DNA of 64,000 nucleotides from Cheiracanthium punctorium (lineage: Eukaryota; Arthropoda; Arachnida; Araneae; Cheiracanthiidae). Location: assembly GCA_038373885.1 (NCBI GenBank), contig JAWZYV010016535.1:868001-932000 (forward strand). Direction: 5' to 3'. Below, one piece after another: positions 11,501-26,500 of the stretch. The notes under the pieces were generated by a model. It had not been told where the DNA came from. It worked only from the letters and a program-made list of their open reading frames with translations, and made no database searches. Every line of letters starts with the position of its first letter. Positions within the stretch are counted from its first letter, which is position 1. The position numbers were made by a program, and so were the translations under genes.

Positions 11501-14500
11501 TCCTGGATTTTCGAGGCTGTACTATTTTAAATAACATTACAACAATATTAGGAGATTTCTATAGAATTACTTGGAGGAACTTATTGCAAAGAGATTTCCA
11601 GGTATTTATTTACTAAATGTTATATATATTATAATTTTTGTGCAACTATATCAAAAATCATAATATTCAGTTTACCTGAATCATATATAACTGTTCCAGG
11701 TATTGATGACTGGCTTATTAAAGCATACATCCTAGTATATAATTTTTCTTTGAATCTTAATTTGCAAAAGTCTGCTCGAGATTGATCATGAACACTCGTC
11801 CCTAAATAAAATTTATTAACAATTTTTATTTTATAAACACTTCATTTTATTAATATATATATATAATAGATATATAAAAATTTGAATGACTAGCTTTATC
11901 TTCTAAAAATAAACTATAAAAGCATTATAAAACCAGAAACACCCATTCATATTGTATCAAAGTACTTTTCTTCTAGGTATATATGAAATACCTTTTATGA
12001 AGTCAAATTCTAGTTTTGTTTTATTCTGAGAACCATGACAATCAGATACCCAGTATAAAAATATATCATTTCCTTTCCCAGTCACACTGATAACCAGAGG
12101 AGAAGTTTGGGTTCCAACAACCATTTCAATAGGTTTCTGAAGAAGAGGTTTTCCATTTCGGCCATCCAAAATATTTGTCTATGGAAGTAAAATAAATAAA
12201 TAAATAAAGCATAAACATTAATTTTCCTCACAAATACTAACTTTAGATGTTATTAAAAATAATGCAAGTTACAAAAGCATTCAAAAATTCTCTTTTACAA
12301 ATAATAATATTTGTATATAGTATCAGAAGAAACAATAAATAATTGCATCCCCATTTTTTCTAGAGAAAAAACAGCATTTTGAATTCTACCACAAATATTA
12401 CTCAACTAGCTGAAATGTTAAATAAAAAAATAGAAATAAAATAAAAAATTAGAAAACTTTTGAGTGGCCAAGTCAGATGTTAGCTAGGGATGTAACGAAT
12501 ATTGATTTTGCCGGATACCGGATATCCGAAGCTCCTTTGGTTGCCGGATATGGATATCCGGCACTAAATGTGTATATAGTTATTCAGTGTGTTTTTCAAT
12601 TTTTTTTTTATAATGAGATCAGAACAATAAATTGTAAACATCTTTAACAGATCATTTAAGTATTTTTTAATAATTGACTTATAATTTACAAAAACTAAAT
12701 ATCTTTACATATATGTGCATAAAAAATAAAACTGTTTACTTAAAATGTAAACAGTTAAAATATTCTTTTTATGTAAACAGTGCTGGCAGAAGGAAATAAA
12801 TGACCGAATGACTGACTATTGCCAAATTTGGTGATACTTTGGAAAAACTCGCCAAGGTTGAGAACAGACAGCGAGATTTTGGGCATGTACCAAACAATGA
12901 CTGTCTACAGTTGTATTATATTGAAGATGTCCATAGACATTAAAGTACTGAAATTCTTTTTGGTGGTCCTGTAAATAAACTCTCCAGTAGATTGGAACCA
13001 AAAATCGAGATGCACAACTAGATGTTACAACAATCTTATATATGAAATTTCATAATAGTTTTTGTGATTTGAGAGTTAAATATGCACACACGTACAACAA
13101 AAGTCGTCAAGCTTGGCGACTTTTGGCATAGTTCTTGAGGGAGGCACGTGACCGTGGTCGGACCATTACCTAACTTATGTGGTAGGACGGTATTGTGCTT
13201 GAAATGGATGAATGCCCCTAAAATTGCCATTAACCATAATGTATTGGAAAACTTTTGAGTGTTCCTGTAGCAGAACTATAAACGATAAAGACACTTCTTT
13301 TAATGGAGAAATTCATTTTCTGAGTCGTTTGAAATAGCCCAATACCTCTAAAAAACGCTTTGATGAATTTCGGCCCATAGAACATAATGTATTTCGAATC
13401 TTTTGGGCGGTGCTGTTGATAAACTATCCAGTCGAATGGAACCGGAAGGGGAGGTGCACAACTAGATGTTACAACTATCCAAAATATGAAGTTTCGACAT
13501 TCTACGCCTAATAGTTTTTGAGTTAGGCGAGTTTAATGAATTTCGGCCCATTGAGCGTAATGTATTTCGAATCTTTTGGGCGGTCCTGTACATAAACTAT
13601 CCATTCGATTGCGACCAAAAGGGGAGGTGCACAACTAGATTATAGAACAATCCTAAATATCAAATCTCAACATTCTACGACCAATAGTTTTTGAGATATG
13701 CGAGTTACATACATACGTACGCACGTACAGACGGCATGGAAAAACTGGCCACAATAGACTCGCTGCTGGTCAAAATGAGTTGCAGACGCGTTAATATGAT
13801 CGTGCATGCTAGCCTACGATGAGATGCATCGAAAAAATTCTTAAAATTAAATTTAGAGGTAGTCAAAATCAGTTTTTTTGTTGAAATTTGGCCCCCAAAA
13901 TTTTTCGGGATCACATTACTTCCTTATACTACGTACAAGGAAGTAAAACAAAAATAGATCTGTTTATACATTTTTAGAAAGTGATTCCATCAACCTTTCA
14001 AGTTATTAGGCAAGTTGGAGTGTATAGGCTGATTAATTTTATTTTTTACCAACTATGCGAAAAATTCCAGAGCTGGGAATCGAACCCAGGACTGCCGCAT
14101 AACGCGCGGGTGCTCTACCACTGAGCTACTCTGGGACTATTCCCAGATGAAATTTCTCGCATTAGAGCCGTTGGCATTTATCATCTTCCTCTGCAAACCA
14201 CAGATAGAACAGATGAAACAATTAATTCGCGACAACTCCATTACGCCGCGGATATTATACATTTTTAGAAAGTGATTCCATCAACCTTTCAAGTTATTAG
14301 GCAAGTTGGAGTGTATAGGCTGATTAATTTTATTTTTTACCAACTATGCGAAAAATTCCAGAGCTGGGAATCGAACCCAGGACTGCCGCATAACGCGCGG
14401 GTGCTCTACCACTGAGCTACTCTGGGACTATTCCCAGATGAAATTTCTCGCATTAGAGCCGTTGGCATTTATCATCTTCCTCTGCAAACCACAGATAGAA

Positions 14501-17500
14501 CAGATGAAACAATTAATTCGCGACAACTCCATTACGCCGCGGATATTATACATTTTTAGAAAGTGATTCCATCAACCTTTCAAGTTATTAGGCAAGTTGG
14601 AGTGTATAGGCTGATTAATTTTATTTTTTACCAACTATGCGAAAAATTCCAGAGCTGGGAATCGAACCCAGGACTGCCGCATAACGCGCGGGTGCTCTCG
14701 CGCGCGTAAGAGCTAAAAAGGCCACTAATTCAATCTTGGATAGAGACCTGATTTGCAAATCAATTTGATTGCATGATAAGACATCAATCAAAAAATACAG
14801 TAGAACCTCGATTATCCGAAACTCTCCGTTAACCGAAGTCGGTTTCTTCTTCACTTTCTTTTTTTTTTCACTTTCTGCTATCATCCAAAATTTTCTCTTA
14901 ACAAAGATGCATTTTTAAAGTTTTTTTCCCCCCCCACATTCCTTTTGTATGCAAGCCGTTCTTTCCAAACTACGAGTGCAGATAAATATTTTGAATTCCC
15001 TTTTATAGAATTCCTTCTCGCAAGCTCAATTCTCGGTATGAGTGTTCTCTTCCCCACTTTCAAACATCCCTGTTCTAAACTAGCGCACATGAAAATGTTA
15101 CAGACTTTGTGAAAGACAGTGTTACTGAGTTTTCAAGCCTTTTTAGCACAATGAAAGGTTTTGAAAATTGCGGGGATAGAGAAATCACAGAGTGGTTGAA
15201 TTGTGACGTGGAAGACGCAGGCTTCCAGTTGCTCAATGATGAGGAATTAATAGTACAAGTCCGAAAATTTCCAAAAGGCAAGGATGGCCATTGTACACCA
15301 GATGAAGCTTCCATTTAAACCACTGTAGGATTTTGTTTCAGAAAATTTTTTATTTTCATTTATAATTTTAATTTATTTAACAGTTAATAGTCATAATAAT
15401 AGTTCAATGATGATACCATATATTAAACTAGATGATTATTGATGAATTCTCGATTATCCGAAGTAGGTTCGGTCCCAATTACTTCGGATAATCGAGGTTC
15501 TACAGTATATCCATCTGTCTTATGTATCACTTTATCAAGAATGTTCAAACATAATTTTTCATCCTGTTCCATGTGTATTATAGATAGAACTTTAGTAGTA
15601 TATAGCCGGATAACTGGCAGAGAAGCTGGATATCCGGTAGTTATGATTCAGATATCTGACGGTATTTCGGACATTGAAAAATCAGCCGGATAGGTCGGAT
15701 ATCCGTTACATCCCTAATGTTAGCACTACATTATAATACTTGTTTCCTGTTGCCCTCTGTGCCACCAGGGTGATATGGATAGTGACCACCTCAAGCACTG
15801 CCCTATTGTTTTAACGTTTCTTAAAGACAACTCTACAGATGCTAATTTTAATTCTTTTTATGCTTCATGATCATTTTATTGGGCTGCTCATCAACTAATG
15901 TCAGAGATGCCAAAGATGGGCATAGGATTAAAAAAAAAAATGTTTTCTATAACTTTTAAAATTTAACAAAGCAAAGAGTTTAGAAAAATGAGGTTTAACG
16001 GTAGAATTTATATGCTATGCGGTTAAGATTATGCAGGAAGTATTTGAAGTCCTAAGACTGGAAACAGTGATTAATGGCAACAAATTAGTTGACATAGAAT
16101 TGAGACTCCTAAAATTTTTTTATTGCAAATATTTTTAGTTCATAGAATGCATATTTATGTTTTAACATGTTTGAACTGACACTGCTCACACTAATATAGA
16201 TCACAGGCCCTCACTGGTTATTGTTGTTGTTGTTGAATTATAGCCAATTATCTACACATGGGATCTAGGCTGAAGGGTGGTGTACCATCCGTGAGGGTTT
16301 TTCTAAGGGGTCCTAACCTGTATTTACTCTACATTTTGGAAGAAACCATGGAAAACTTTGAACGGTTAGGTCAGGGGATGCGCCCTGATTTAATCCCAAC
16401 CAATTATTGGGAACCAGTGATGCCAATGATGTTGCCATCTCTGGTTCCCAATAATCTTACTTCAAATATTTTTTAATAGCAAAAACCTTTTATAATTAAT
16501 ATATGCTTCAAGTAAAAATGTATAAATCTAACTTAAAAATGTAAAATGATAAGTTACTTAATATCTTTAGTTAGCTTAGCAAAATCATCCATTTTTAATT
16601 ACTTCTTTTAATATTCATAAATTTTCTTTTGAAATGAAGTCTTTTGGGAGGAAAGTCTGCTATTTTAGCTCTCACATTTGATTTTTGTGGCCAGGAGAGA
16701 TATGAAATTTTTGCATACCTTAATTCATTTAAGCACACAAAAATTATAATTTATTCTTTTTAATTTACATTTTTAAATAAACAACATTTATTGTAAATAG
16801 ATGTACAATTTACAGTTTTAATTTTTAAAAGAGCAAAACTAAATAGCTAAACAAAAAAGAATAACGAAAACTCACAAAAAATAGTAGATTCCTTCGGCAA
16901 TATATTGCTTGTAACAGTTAAATGCATTAAATTAAGCCATGGCTATTTTAAGGAAATAAAAGAAATAAAAAAACAAAATTAATGAATGTTCCACTGATGC
17001 TATAAAAATAAAATTTTCATGCAAATTCAGTTGAATAACAAAAGGTAAAAAGCACTTTAAAAGCTAAAAGCAAACTTTTAAAATTAAAAATTACATAAAT
17101 GAAGTTGTAAATTTATGCAAATTAATTTATAATCATTCCCAAAGCTGCACTCTGTAATAAATGATTTTTTACAGGATTTGGTATTAAAAGCAAATAAAAA
17201 AGTGACAGACCACCATTCTTTAAGAGCTCAAGATACATAGGTAAAAAATGCAAAACACTAAACACACAGGAAATTATTCAAAGATATCAATATCTAACAT
17301 GATATAAAAAATATTAAGTATTTCTAGATAAGAATTAGTCAAATGATATAAAATAATTAAAATCCATACAATCAACAACATATAAAATTCTTATTCATGT
17401 AATAAAAATAAATGTTTTTTAGATACAAGCAGTTTACTTACTTGAGTATAGTAATAAATAGGAAATCCAGGACCTGTCTGATAATTTATAATAAAATCAG

Positions 17501-20500
17501 GAATGGAATCATTATTAAAATATCCTACTCCTGGCGTGCTGTAAATATAAAAACATTCATTTTCAAAAGATAGAATAAAAAACTAAAGTTAAATTAAAAC
17601 TAAAATATCCTACATAAAAATTACCACAAGCAACATTTGTAACAGTGCTGAATGGGGTGTATCGAATTTTTTTTCTGTTTTCGAAATATCTCCCGAGGTC
17701 TCAAAAGTTGTAAATTGATATAAATAAGACATGTGTAAAATTTGAATGTTCTACGACAACTTCTTGTGGTTGTGCACCGATCTCTAAATCTAGAAATTTT
17801 TGAAAAATATGACTTTTTAAAAAATCGACCAAAAAAATTCTTTTCCGAATTATTACGCTCCCGAGATTTTAGAAGTTGTATATTGTTATGAATAAGACAT
17901 ATGCAAAATCTGTAGGGGCTGTGACAATTTCTAAGAGTTGCACATATCTATAAATATCTGAAAAATATGTGTTTTTTGAAACAAATATGTAGAAAGCAAA
18001 AATTATATTTTTTAACAACAAATTAGTCCCACTGAAAAATAGTCAGTAACATTCACAGCTCTTCTCTAGTACAACCACAAACGTAACTACATTACCCAGG
18101 ACCCCCTAGTTCATTTGCCTGCAATCCGAATCCTGCCCGTGCCAGCCCAAGCATCCAATTAAAGTAAAGCATTATGTAAAGCCTGACTTCAAATCAAACC
18201 GTGGCATTTTATGTCAAGTGCAATAATCTAGATCGTATGACACGACCATCTGATAGATGAATAGAAAGCAAATTTCAGAGTGGCTGCTTGCTGGTGTGAA
18301 GTTGGCAAATACAACAGATTTCAGATGATGCCTTTGTTCTTTCCAGAATTCGGTGATTCGCCACCACCACCAATGCAAGTGAGGGTCCCAAGATCAATGG
18401 ATTTCATGTCTAAGTCTCGCAAATTTCCAGTGAAATTCTTAAAATCAGATGGTGACACATGGTCAAAGTATGTTGAACCAGGTTCCATTATCAGCGAGAT
18501 ATGTTCTTTGTGGCAAACACTTGTGTGTACAAATGCCGTGAACAAATTTTTCTATGTATCTGGTTTTGTTCTTCCTCCTATCAAAACACAATCCAAAGAA
18601 AATTTTAAAGCCTTCTTCTGTTTCTTTCACTGCTAGTCATCTCAGCCTTTCTCTAACTTTATATGCCTCGAGAATCAGTTGAGATGGTTTCTTCCATCTG
18701 CATTCTAGATTGTGAAATAAAGTTGATAACAGAGTTGCTGCTGCCCAGTACGTGATAACTTTGTGTCGCAGACTTGTGAACACATTGAGATTTTTATTCT
18801 AACTTGGTCATTTGTGAACGCATCTCCCAAAGTGGCGGTAGATAGGCATTCAGCGTTTTCTTCAGTCTTTCGCACTTCTCTTTCATTACATTTTGTCTTT
18901 CCAAATCAATGACTAAAGTTGGATACATACATTGGATATTGGAACTTCTCTGGAGCACCTCTTTCTCCACCAATCTCCAAATTTCTCTTGCCAACCTTTC
19001 AACTATTCTCTCATTTTCACAAAACTTGCCTTCTTTTCAATTCCAACGATTGACACACATCTAGCTCCCCTCTGGTCTGCCAATGACTCCCGTTCTGTGT
19101 GAGATATGGTCTTCTCTGAGCCTTACCTGCTCCGGGAAAAGTCAGTACGATTGCAAGTGCGATATTCAATAGATCGGTCAGAGAGAGTTTTTCCCACTTT
19201 CCTCATAAGCAATTCCTTATGTCCGTTTCTAACGTACAATTTATTTAGTTGCTGAACTTGCTCATGACCTTTCCTAGCTATCTCTTGAATTCTTTGGATT
19301 GACACAGTGGGGTTACTGGACTTTATCCAAATTTCCTGTATTCTGATCGCTACAACTATGTTTACTTCTCCTTCCAGTGTAGATCCTGCCCTTTATTCAG
19401 ACTTTTTTCTTCTTAAGTATAAAATAGTAATAGAAGAACGAGTATGCCTTTGCGGGTTGGTAACTTGGTACAAGGTAACTCTTTCGATATTGTTGTGATT
19501 TGAAAATTTTTAAGTGATATTTTTTAGATAATTTAAATAAATATTTTGTTTAAATGTAATCAGAGTATTTCTCAGTCATTTTCTCCTTTTCTTTTAACAT
19601 GGCGTCCTTGCACCATTTTGTTTTAGCCACTGCCGACAGAGTCTGGGAACTGACATTTTTTGAAATCTTGTCAACCACTATACGATCTACTGGCCCTTTT
19701 GCCATTTAGTTTATGGAAAGAAATATTTTAAAATTACATTAATTTTTACTACGGGACTTTGAAACTTAACTTTGAGTATTTTGGTGAAGTCATGGCAATA
19801 TTCTCAGCTCTTCTAAGAACATTGATTTTGTTCTATGTCTTGTTGCAGACAGTTTTACTCTATTCAGAATCGTAGCAGTGTAAGGTAACACCCTTTTAGC
19901 TTTTTTGAGAGTAAACTGAAAACACCATCTATCTGAAATGTTGAACTAAATGCATACTTCAACGAAATATCTTGCGTGTGGTTTAACCGAATGCATGTGC
20001 ATTGCCATCACTCTGCAGGCAAACCGGCACTAGTTGTCCAGAGCACAGTTTGCTTACTGCGTCCAAGACAAAACGATAGCATAACATGTACATTGTATCA
20101 AACTATTTGTAAAGCCACTTTTATGATTCACTGAGCTTCTCTGAGCATATTTTAACATACAAAAGGACCAAATTATTTTTAACAAATGAAGTTTGCTTTC
20201 TACATAATTTTTTCAAAATACACATAATTTTTAGATATTTATAGATTTTAAGCTCGATGTGCAATCCCTAGAAATAGTCGTAGCCCCTCCAAATTTTGCA
20301 TACATCTTATTCATAACAATATAGAACTCCTAAAATCTCGGGATCCTAATAATTCAGAAAAGAATTTTTTTGGTCGATTTTTAAAAGAAATTATATTTTT
20401 CAAAAATTTCTAGATTTCAAGATCAATGAGCAACTCCAAGACATTGTCGTAGATCATTCAAATTTTACACACATCTTATTCATATCAATATACAACTTTT

Positions 20501-23500
20501 GAGACCTCAGGAGATAAATATTTCGAAATTTTTTTTTTTTTTTTTTTTTTTTAAATCCACCTATTATCTTAAAGGCACAGAATTTTTGTTTTAAAGAAAT
20601 ATATGCGAACTTATGCATTTTTTTTTTTTTTTTTTTTTTTTACAATTATGAACAGATGCAAAATAAAACTTTCTGAATAGATGGGAATTTATGTGATTTT
20701 TATTTTTATTTTTGTACATAGATAGAAACTTTAAAGAAAGAAAGAAAATTACAAATTTTTTTTTTTTTTAAATATAAACTCAAGATTCAAATAAGTTTCA
20801 TATGAGCCATGATCAACTCTGAGCCATGCCTCTCTTCTAATTCATTAATTAATGAATTAGAAGATTAAAGTTAACCATTTCCTCAGCATCTGTGGAAAAA
20901 TTAAAAAGCTAAAAAACAACTCTTGAACAGCAAAGTCAGGGGATTTGGATCTAAACCCAAAGCTAAAACTGCATCTGGAGAATCTTTTAATAAGCTTTCT
21001 TTGCACATGAAATTAATCACAATAAATAAAGCCTATTTTCAAATCAAATTGCGGAGTAATAGTTTGTTTTGAAAAATGTTTAAATTTTAGATGATACTAC
21101 TCAGATTTAGAATTACTTATTTCATCTAACTCTCTAACTCTTCATCTATTTCATCTAACTTTAGAAATACTTATTTCATCTAACTCTCTAAAACAATCAT
21201 AAGTTTTAAAAAATAAGGAAACCATAGACATTTTTAAAAACATAAAAACTTTTTAACAAAAAAATTAAACTGCCGAAAAACTCAAAAGCAAAAAATAATA
21301 AACCTTTTCTTAATTAACCTTAATAACTAAGTTCTTAAACTAATGTAAGTATACCTAAGTAATTTTGAGTCGGTGCCAAACAACCAATGAACAAAAATCA
21401 CTAAATTGCATAATCTCTTTTATTAATAGGAGTAATTTATTGTTCACACACAGATTTTGAGTTGTGTATTACAAAGTAGACCTCTCTGCATTTCTGCGAA
21501 AGCTCGTTGATCGTGAGAGACGTGAGGAGAGCACATTTTTTTGGAATGTTAATGTTTATCGCCGGAGATTTCACGTTGCACTGTCAATTTGATTTGGTTA
21601 TTTCTTTAAATTTAAGGTAATTTAGTGATCTTTGTTCATTGGTTGTTTGGCACCGACTCAAAATTACTTAGGTATACTTACATTAGTTTAAGAACTTAGT
21701 TATTAAGGTTAATTAAGATAAGGTTTATTATTTTTTGCTTTTGAGTTTTTCGGCGGTTTAATTTTTTTGTTAAAATTTTTTTATTTTATAATTTTTTGTG
21801 GCTATAAACGCAAATTAACAGCTTAGTGACATCAAATTGAGCAATCGAATTCTATACATTCATCTGTGTACGTCACAGAGTAGCTAGAATTAAAAAATAA
21901 CTATTAAGCATGCTCGCAAATTCAAGAAATTTCGGATCTTTCAATTTCCAATTTGGAATATTTGACGCATTATCATACCTCCAAAAAAAAAAAAACGCCG
22001 CCAAGCGGTACACATTTCTTTATGGTTGCCAGTCAAAACTACCACCGGCAGGGTATTTCACTCCCGCTGAACATTGCCCACGATGCCGCCAGAACCAACA
22101 CTAAATGAACATCAAAATGTAAACAGCACCGGATACGGAACATAGACCAGTTCTTTTTAGCTGTATGAGTTTCGAAAAAAAATTAACAAATTGAACTTCG
22201 GAAATTTTAATAACATTCAAATACTCTTTTGCAAAATGGCAAACAAAAACAAAATGTGTGCGTGGGATTTACACATTCGCATGCGTTAACATGATTTATT
22301 CAAAATTAAAGCATCGACGCATATGTACGTAAATTCAGAACTACAAAAAATCTTAAAAGAATCGTTTTGACAAGCGAAAACAAAATGTACACATATGTGC
22401 TGTGTACTGTGAACGAAGATGTATAGGTGGTTTGATGTGCAGTTTTAAACGGTGACGTAAAAACGTCGCCAATATCCCTTGCAATGGACGATATCGATAT
22501 GATGCTATTTCAATCACGTGTCGGAGGAAAATACAAATTTGAACTAATCAGATTGAAACATCGATTGTCAACTGAAACTACATTTTAAGTTGATTGGTTG
22601 GAGGTTACGTGTTGGCTGAAAAATGACGTCACCGGACACCGTCCATTTAAAAAAATCAACTCTTCTGGTAATAGCATCTAACAAATATCGATTCAAGAGC
22701 TTATATGCCTCGTTAGAGCTTCTATTTTATTTTATGAAAACTATAAAATTTAAGGAATATGGAGTTTTCACGAGGAAACGGAAAAAGATCACTAAACGAG
22801 CTGGCAATTTAAAAAAAATAGCTATTTAAAAGTCATATTTTATGCGTGTTCATACATTACAATCAGTGAGTGAAAAATCAATCATCCCCTGTTTTTCTAC
22901 CCTTAGGGTTGGAATTTTTTTTCCAAATCTATATGGGACCAACTTCGGGGTATACCCTTTCCAATAAAAAAAGAATTATCAAAATCGGATTACTCTGTAA
23001 AAAGTTATACATGGTCATACATAAAAAAAATATATATATATATGCGTCGACTTGAGAACCTCCTCCGTTTTCCGTTGGTTAAAAAACAAAACTGTACATA
23101 TTTCATAAACTATGAAAGTGAGAAAAAAGTGCATGCATGTTAATAAAATGTCCAGTTTCTAACTCTTTCCAATGATGTAACATTGGTGTGATTTTAAATA
23201 GAATTTTTTATTTTAATAAACTTAAAATAGCCAGCATGTGACAGCATTTTCTGAGTTTGTGTAGATTATTTACAATTTCTTGAACTTTTCAATGGATTTC
23301 ACAAGTACATATTTCATAAAGTATAAGTGAGAGCAATCGTGCATGTTGATAAAAAGTTCAATTTTAAAGCTCTTTTCAATGATTTAAACTTTATGTAGTT
23401 TTGAAAAGAAAAAATTTGTTTCACCATAATAAAATGATTAACGTATGCTAGCACTCTCCAAGAGTACATTAATCCCACATGCTCAGATGTATCCAAAATT

Positions 23501-26500
23501 ATCTTAAATTTTCTTTTAAATTTTAATAAAAAAATAGATGAGCAAACTAATTAAATATTTCTAAACAAAATAACTGTTTTGAAACTAAATAAATTTTTCG
23601 CATATCAACATCGCAGTAAATTAATACCTATATGATTCAGATGATGGCTGGTTGTATTCCCATAGTTTAGCAAAATTCAGACCATCAAATGCAATAACAG
23701 ATGAGTTGAACATAGCCATAACAATATCTAGAACACCATCGCCAGTTATATCAACCAGAACTGGAGGAGTCATAATTCCTTTGAAACTGTCTGAATAAAT
23801 TTTTCGTGCCTGGAATAAAATACATTGTGATACTTATTTATACAAAGAGGATAAAATTAAATTATAAAAAGAAAACGTCTAAGGCATTGAAAATAAATTA
23901 AAAGAGTTATATGAATAAAAAGTAAAAAAGCAGTATTAAGAAATTTTGGTAATAAAGAGTAAAATCTCATAATTTTTAAAAACAGTACTGAGGTTTAAGT
24001 CTGAGTATAACTCAGATTATCATTTTTCATAAAGATAGCTAAAACCTAAGAACTTTTAGGGTCTTAAAATACTTTAAACTATACAGCAACAGCAGACAGT
24101 TCTAATGATTCCCTGTTCTTCCAGTTATTAGCTCTATGACAGATGTTATTTACTGAAAGAATCATAGTGGACTGAACCTTGTGGTAAAGTACCGTATTTT
24201 CTTGCACATCATGAGTGGAATATCTGTTAAAAAACCTTAAAAATTATTAAATGCGGATTATCTGCAGCTTTTTTTTTGTTTTAATACATGTTCATGTATA
24301 TATCAGTTTTTACCATCGGTCATAATGTCCGTTTCACACACAAATCGTTTTGAAAAACCAATCACGATGCATTTCCCACCAAACGGATTCATGCTTTACA
24401 TTCCCTCCCTAATAGCATAGTGACTGCTTGTGACCAAAAACTGACGTTGCAAAGCAGTCACATCTGGGTCATGCGTAGTCGCTGCGACGTCACCATTGGG
24501 TCACCCTACTGTTGTTATGTCCACCCGCGGTGACTTCAAATTGCAACTCTTCAGAGAAATCGCTTTGGGACCGTTTTGCGACAGCGAAACAATTCGGGGA
24601 AAAACAGTTACCGAAAACATGCACTAGATGGCAGCACCAAACTCTCACGGAAGGAAACGCCTCAGTATCGAACCCCTGATGCACTCGTTCATAGTTCAGC
24701 ACATTAGCTCAGTGCTGGGATCATCTTATTCTGAATGCTTTAAAGAGTAAACTGACTGCTGCAAAAGTTAGTTTTGGAAACTTAAAATTTTTCTGGAGTA
24801 TTTTATAAATGGAGGGAAAATACCATAATTAATAAATATAAATTAAAAATCTTGGAAATCTTTTTTTTGCCCACATAAATTATTTTCAGGAGATAATATG
24901 TTATTTTATTTATCCGAAACATTAATGATTTATTGAACATTTTTTATTCGGTTATGAAATAAATTTGTAATGTGTGACATGGTTACGGGCTCCATCCTAC
25001 TATACATACAGGGTGTCCAGCCTTAATGTGAACCAATAGCCAATTCCTGAACTGTTCGGTTTAGATATGCACTTCCAATTTGAAAAATGTTTTTAAAAAG
25101 GTAAAGAATGTTTTTACGTGCTTTATGAACCAAAAAACCCATTTAGAAAAAAATTACAAAAATTAAATTTTCATACGGTCTCCAGGTCCTATCACTTATA
25201 GTTAGGAAAAGATGCAGTACACAAAAACAAAGTAAACACAAAAAGTTTCATTTTATTTACAATAAAAACTGACCGAGCTATGCCCAAATAAAGTTGAAGC
25301 ATCTGAATTTCTCAGAAAAGGGGGTCGTTTATAAATTGAGTTTAGAGAACAGTAATTCACTATCTACAGAAAGAGCAAAAGAAAAACATCATAGTAACAT
25401 TAAAACATCGTAATAAATATCATAGATTGACAATTTGTATTGCTGTATGGCAAGCAATAAAAGTTAAATTAAGAAAATACAACTTGTACTGAAAAGATTA
25501 AAACAGCTTGTTTTAACAAATAGTAGCAAAGCAGGCCTCACAATTGGTCCTATTTAAAAAAAATTCCTACCTTCATCAAAGTTTTATTTATATAGCCTAG
25601 TATTTTAATGGTTTGATAGATGAAACTTTAACATCTAAAAGAACATTTAACAACGGTTGAAGAAGCAGAACATTTTACTCTATTATTTATAGAGGTAGGA
25701 ATTTTAAAAAAAGAGGACCAATTGAGAGACCTGCAAAGGAATACGAGATTTGCCGTTCAAATTATAGTATAATGTGGAATGATGTGCCAATCATGAATCA
25801 GGGGCTTTATGATATCAAAATGACTAAATTAACTTAAATAATGTTCAAAATGACTGCCTTCTGCAGAAATGCAGTACCGAACCCGCGTCAGAAACTCCGC
25901 CTGCAGCTTATGCAAATAGTTGGTGTCACAGACCTGCCTGCCATGCTGATTCACTCGTGGATTCATGTTCGTATACTTTGCTTTTCAGGAAGCTCCAGAG
26001 AAAGAAATCCAGAGGACTTAGGTCGGGTAATCGCGGGAGCCACTCCTGTTGACCTCCATAGCTGATTATTCGAGTCTCAAATGTCTGCGCCAAAAATGTA
26101 CACAGTTGCATAGATTTGTGTGCGGGTGCACCATCATGCTGGTACCACGCCTCACCATGGCACAGTGGTAATAGGAGACGGGCGAAGTGTGAAGGTCCCG
26201 GGTTCGGGTCTCATCGCGTGTCCGTCGACCTAACCGTTCGGAGTTTTCCCGTGGTTTTCTCTGAAACTTAGCTTAAATACGGGTTAGGACCCCTTAGAAA
26301 GACTCCCACGGAGGGCACCCCACCCTTCGACCTAGAGCCCACTCGGAGCTAATCGGTCATAATCCCACAAACAAACAAATAAACAAACATGCTGGTACCA
26401 CATGCGTGACAAATCCCTTAAGGAAACTTCATCTTCTAAAAAATTGGCTAATGGTCCCGATAAAATTTCCGTGTATGATTCTGATGTTAAAGGTCCACAG

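Larger units (their letters stand above)
13965..14698. repeat. 291-bp tandem array with tRNA-like units
   Basis: Copies start TATACATTTTTAGAAAG at 13965, 14256 and 14547. The third is cut at 14698 in GGTGCTCT and passes into CGCGCGCG. Copies look identical by eye, so the array is young or kept homogeneous. Confidence 0.93.
12485..15716. mobile_element. hAT element with perfect 8-bp target duplication
   Basis: Termini TAGGGATGTAACG and CGTTACATCCCTA are perfect inverses and are flanked by ATGTTAGC on both sides (12477-12484 and 15717-15724). Subterminal regions carry repeated CCGGATATCCG motifs, likely transposase binding sites (inference). The interior holds no hAT transposase. It contains a 173-bp tandem repeat, a 291-bp tRNA-like array and a pogo-like insertion, so it is non-autonomous. 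Confidence 0.92.

Noticed and set aside
14066..14426. Working tRNA genes
   Set aside because: The anticodon loop lacks U33 and the stem is mismatched, and the units are part of a 291-bp tandem repeat within a transposon.
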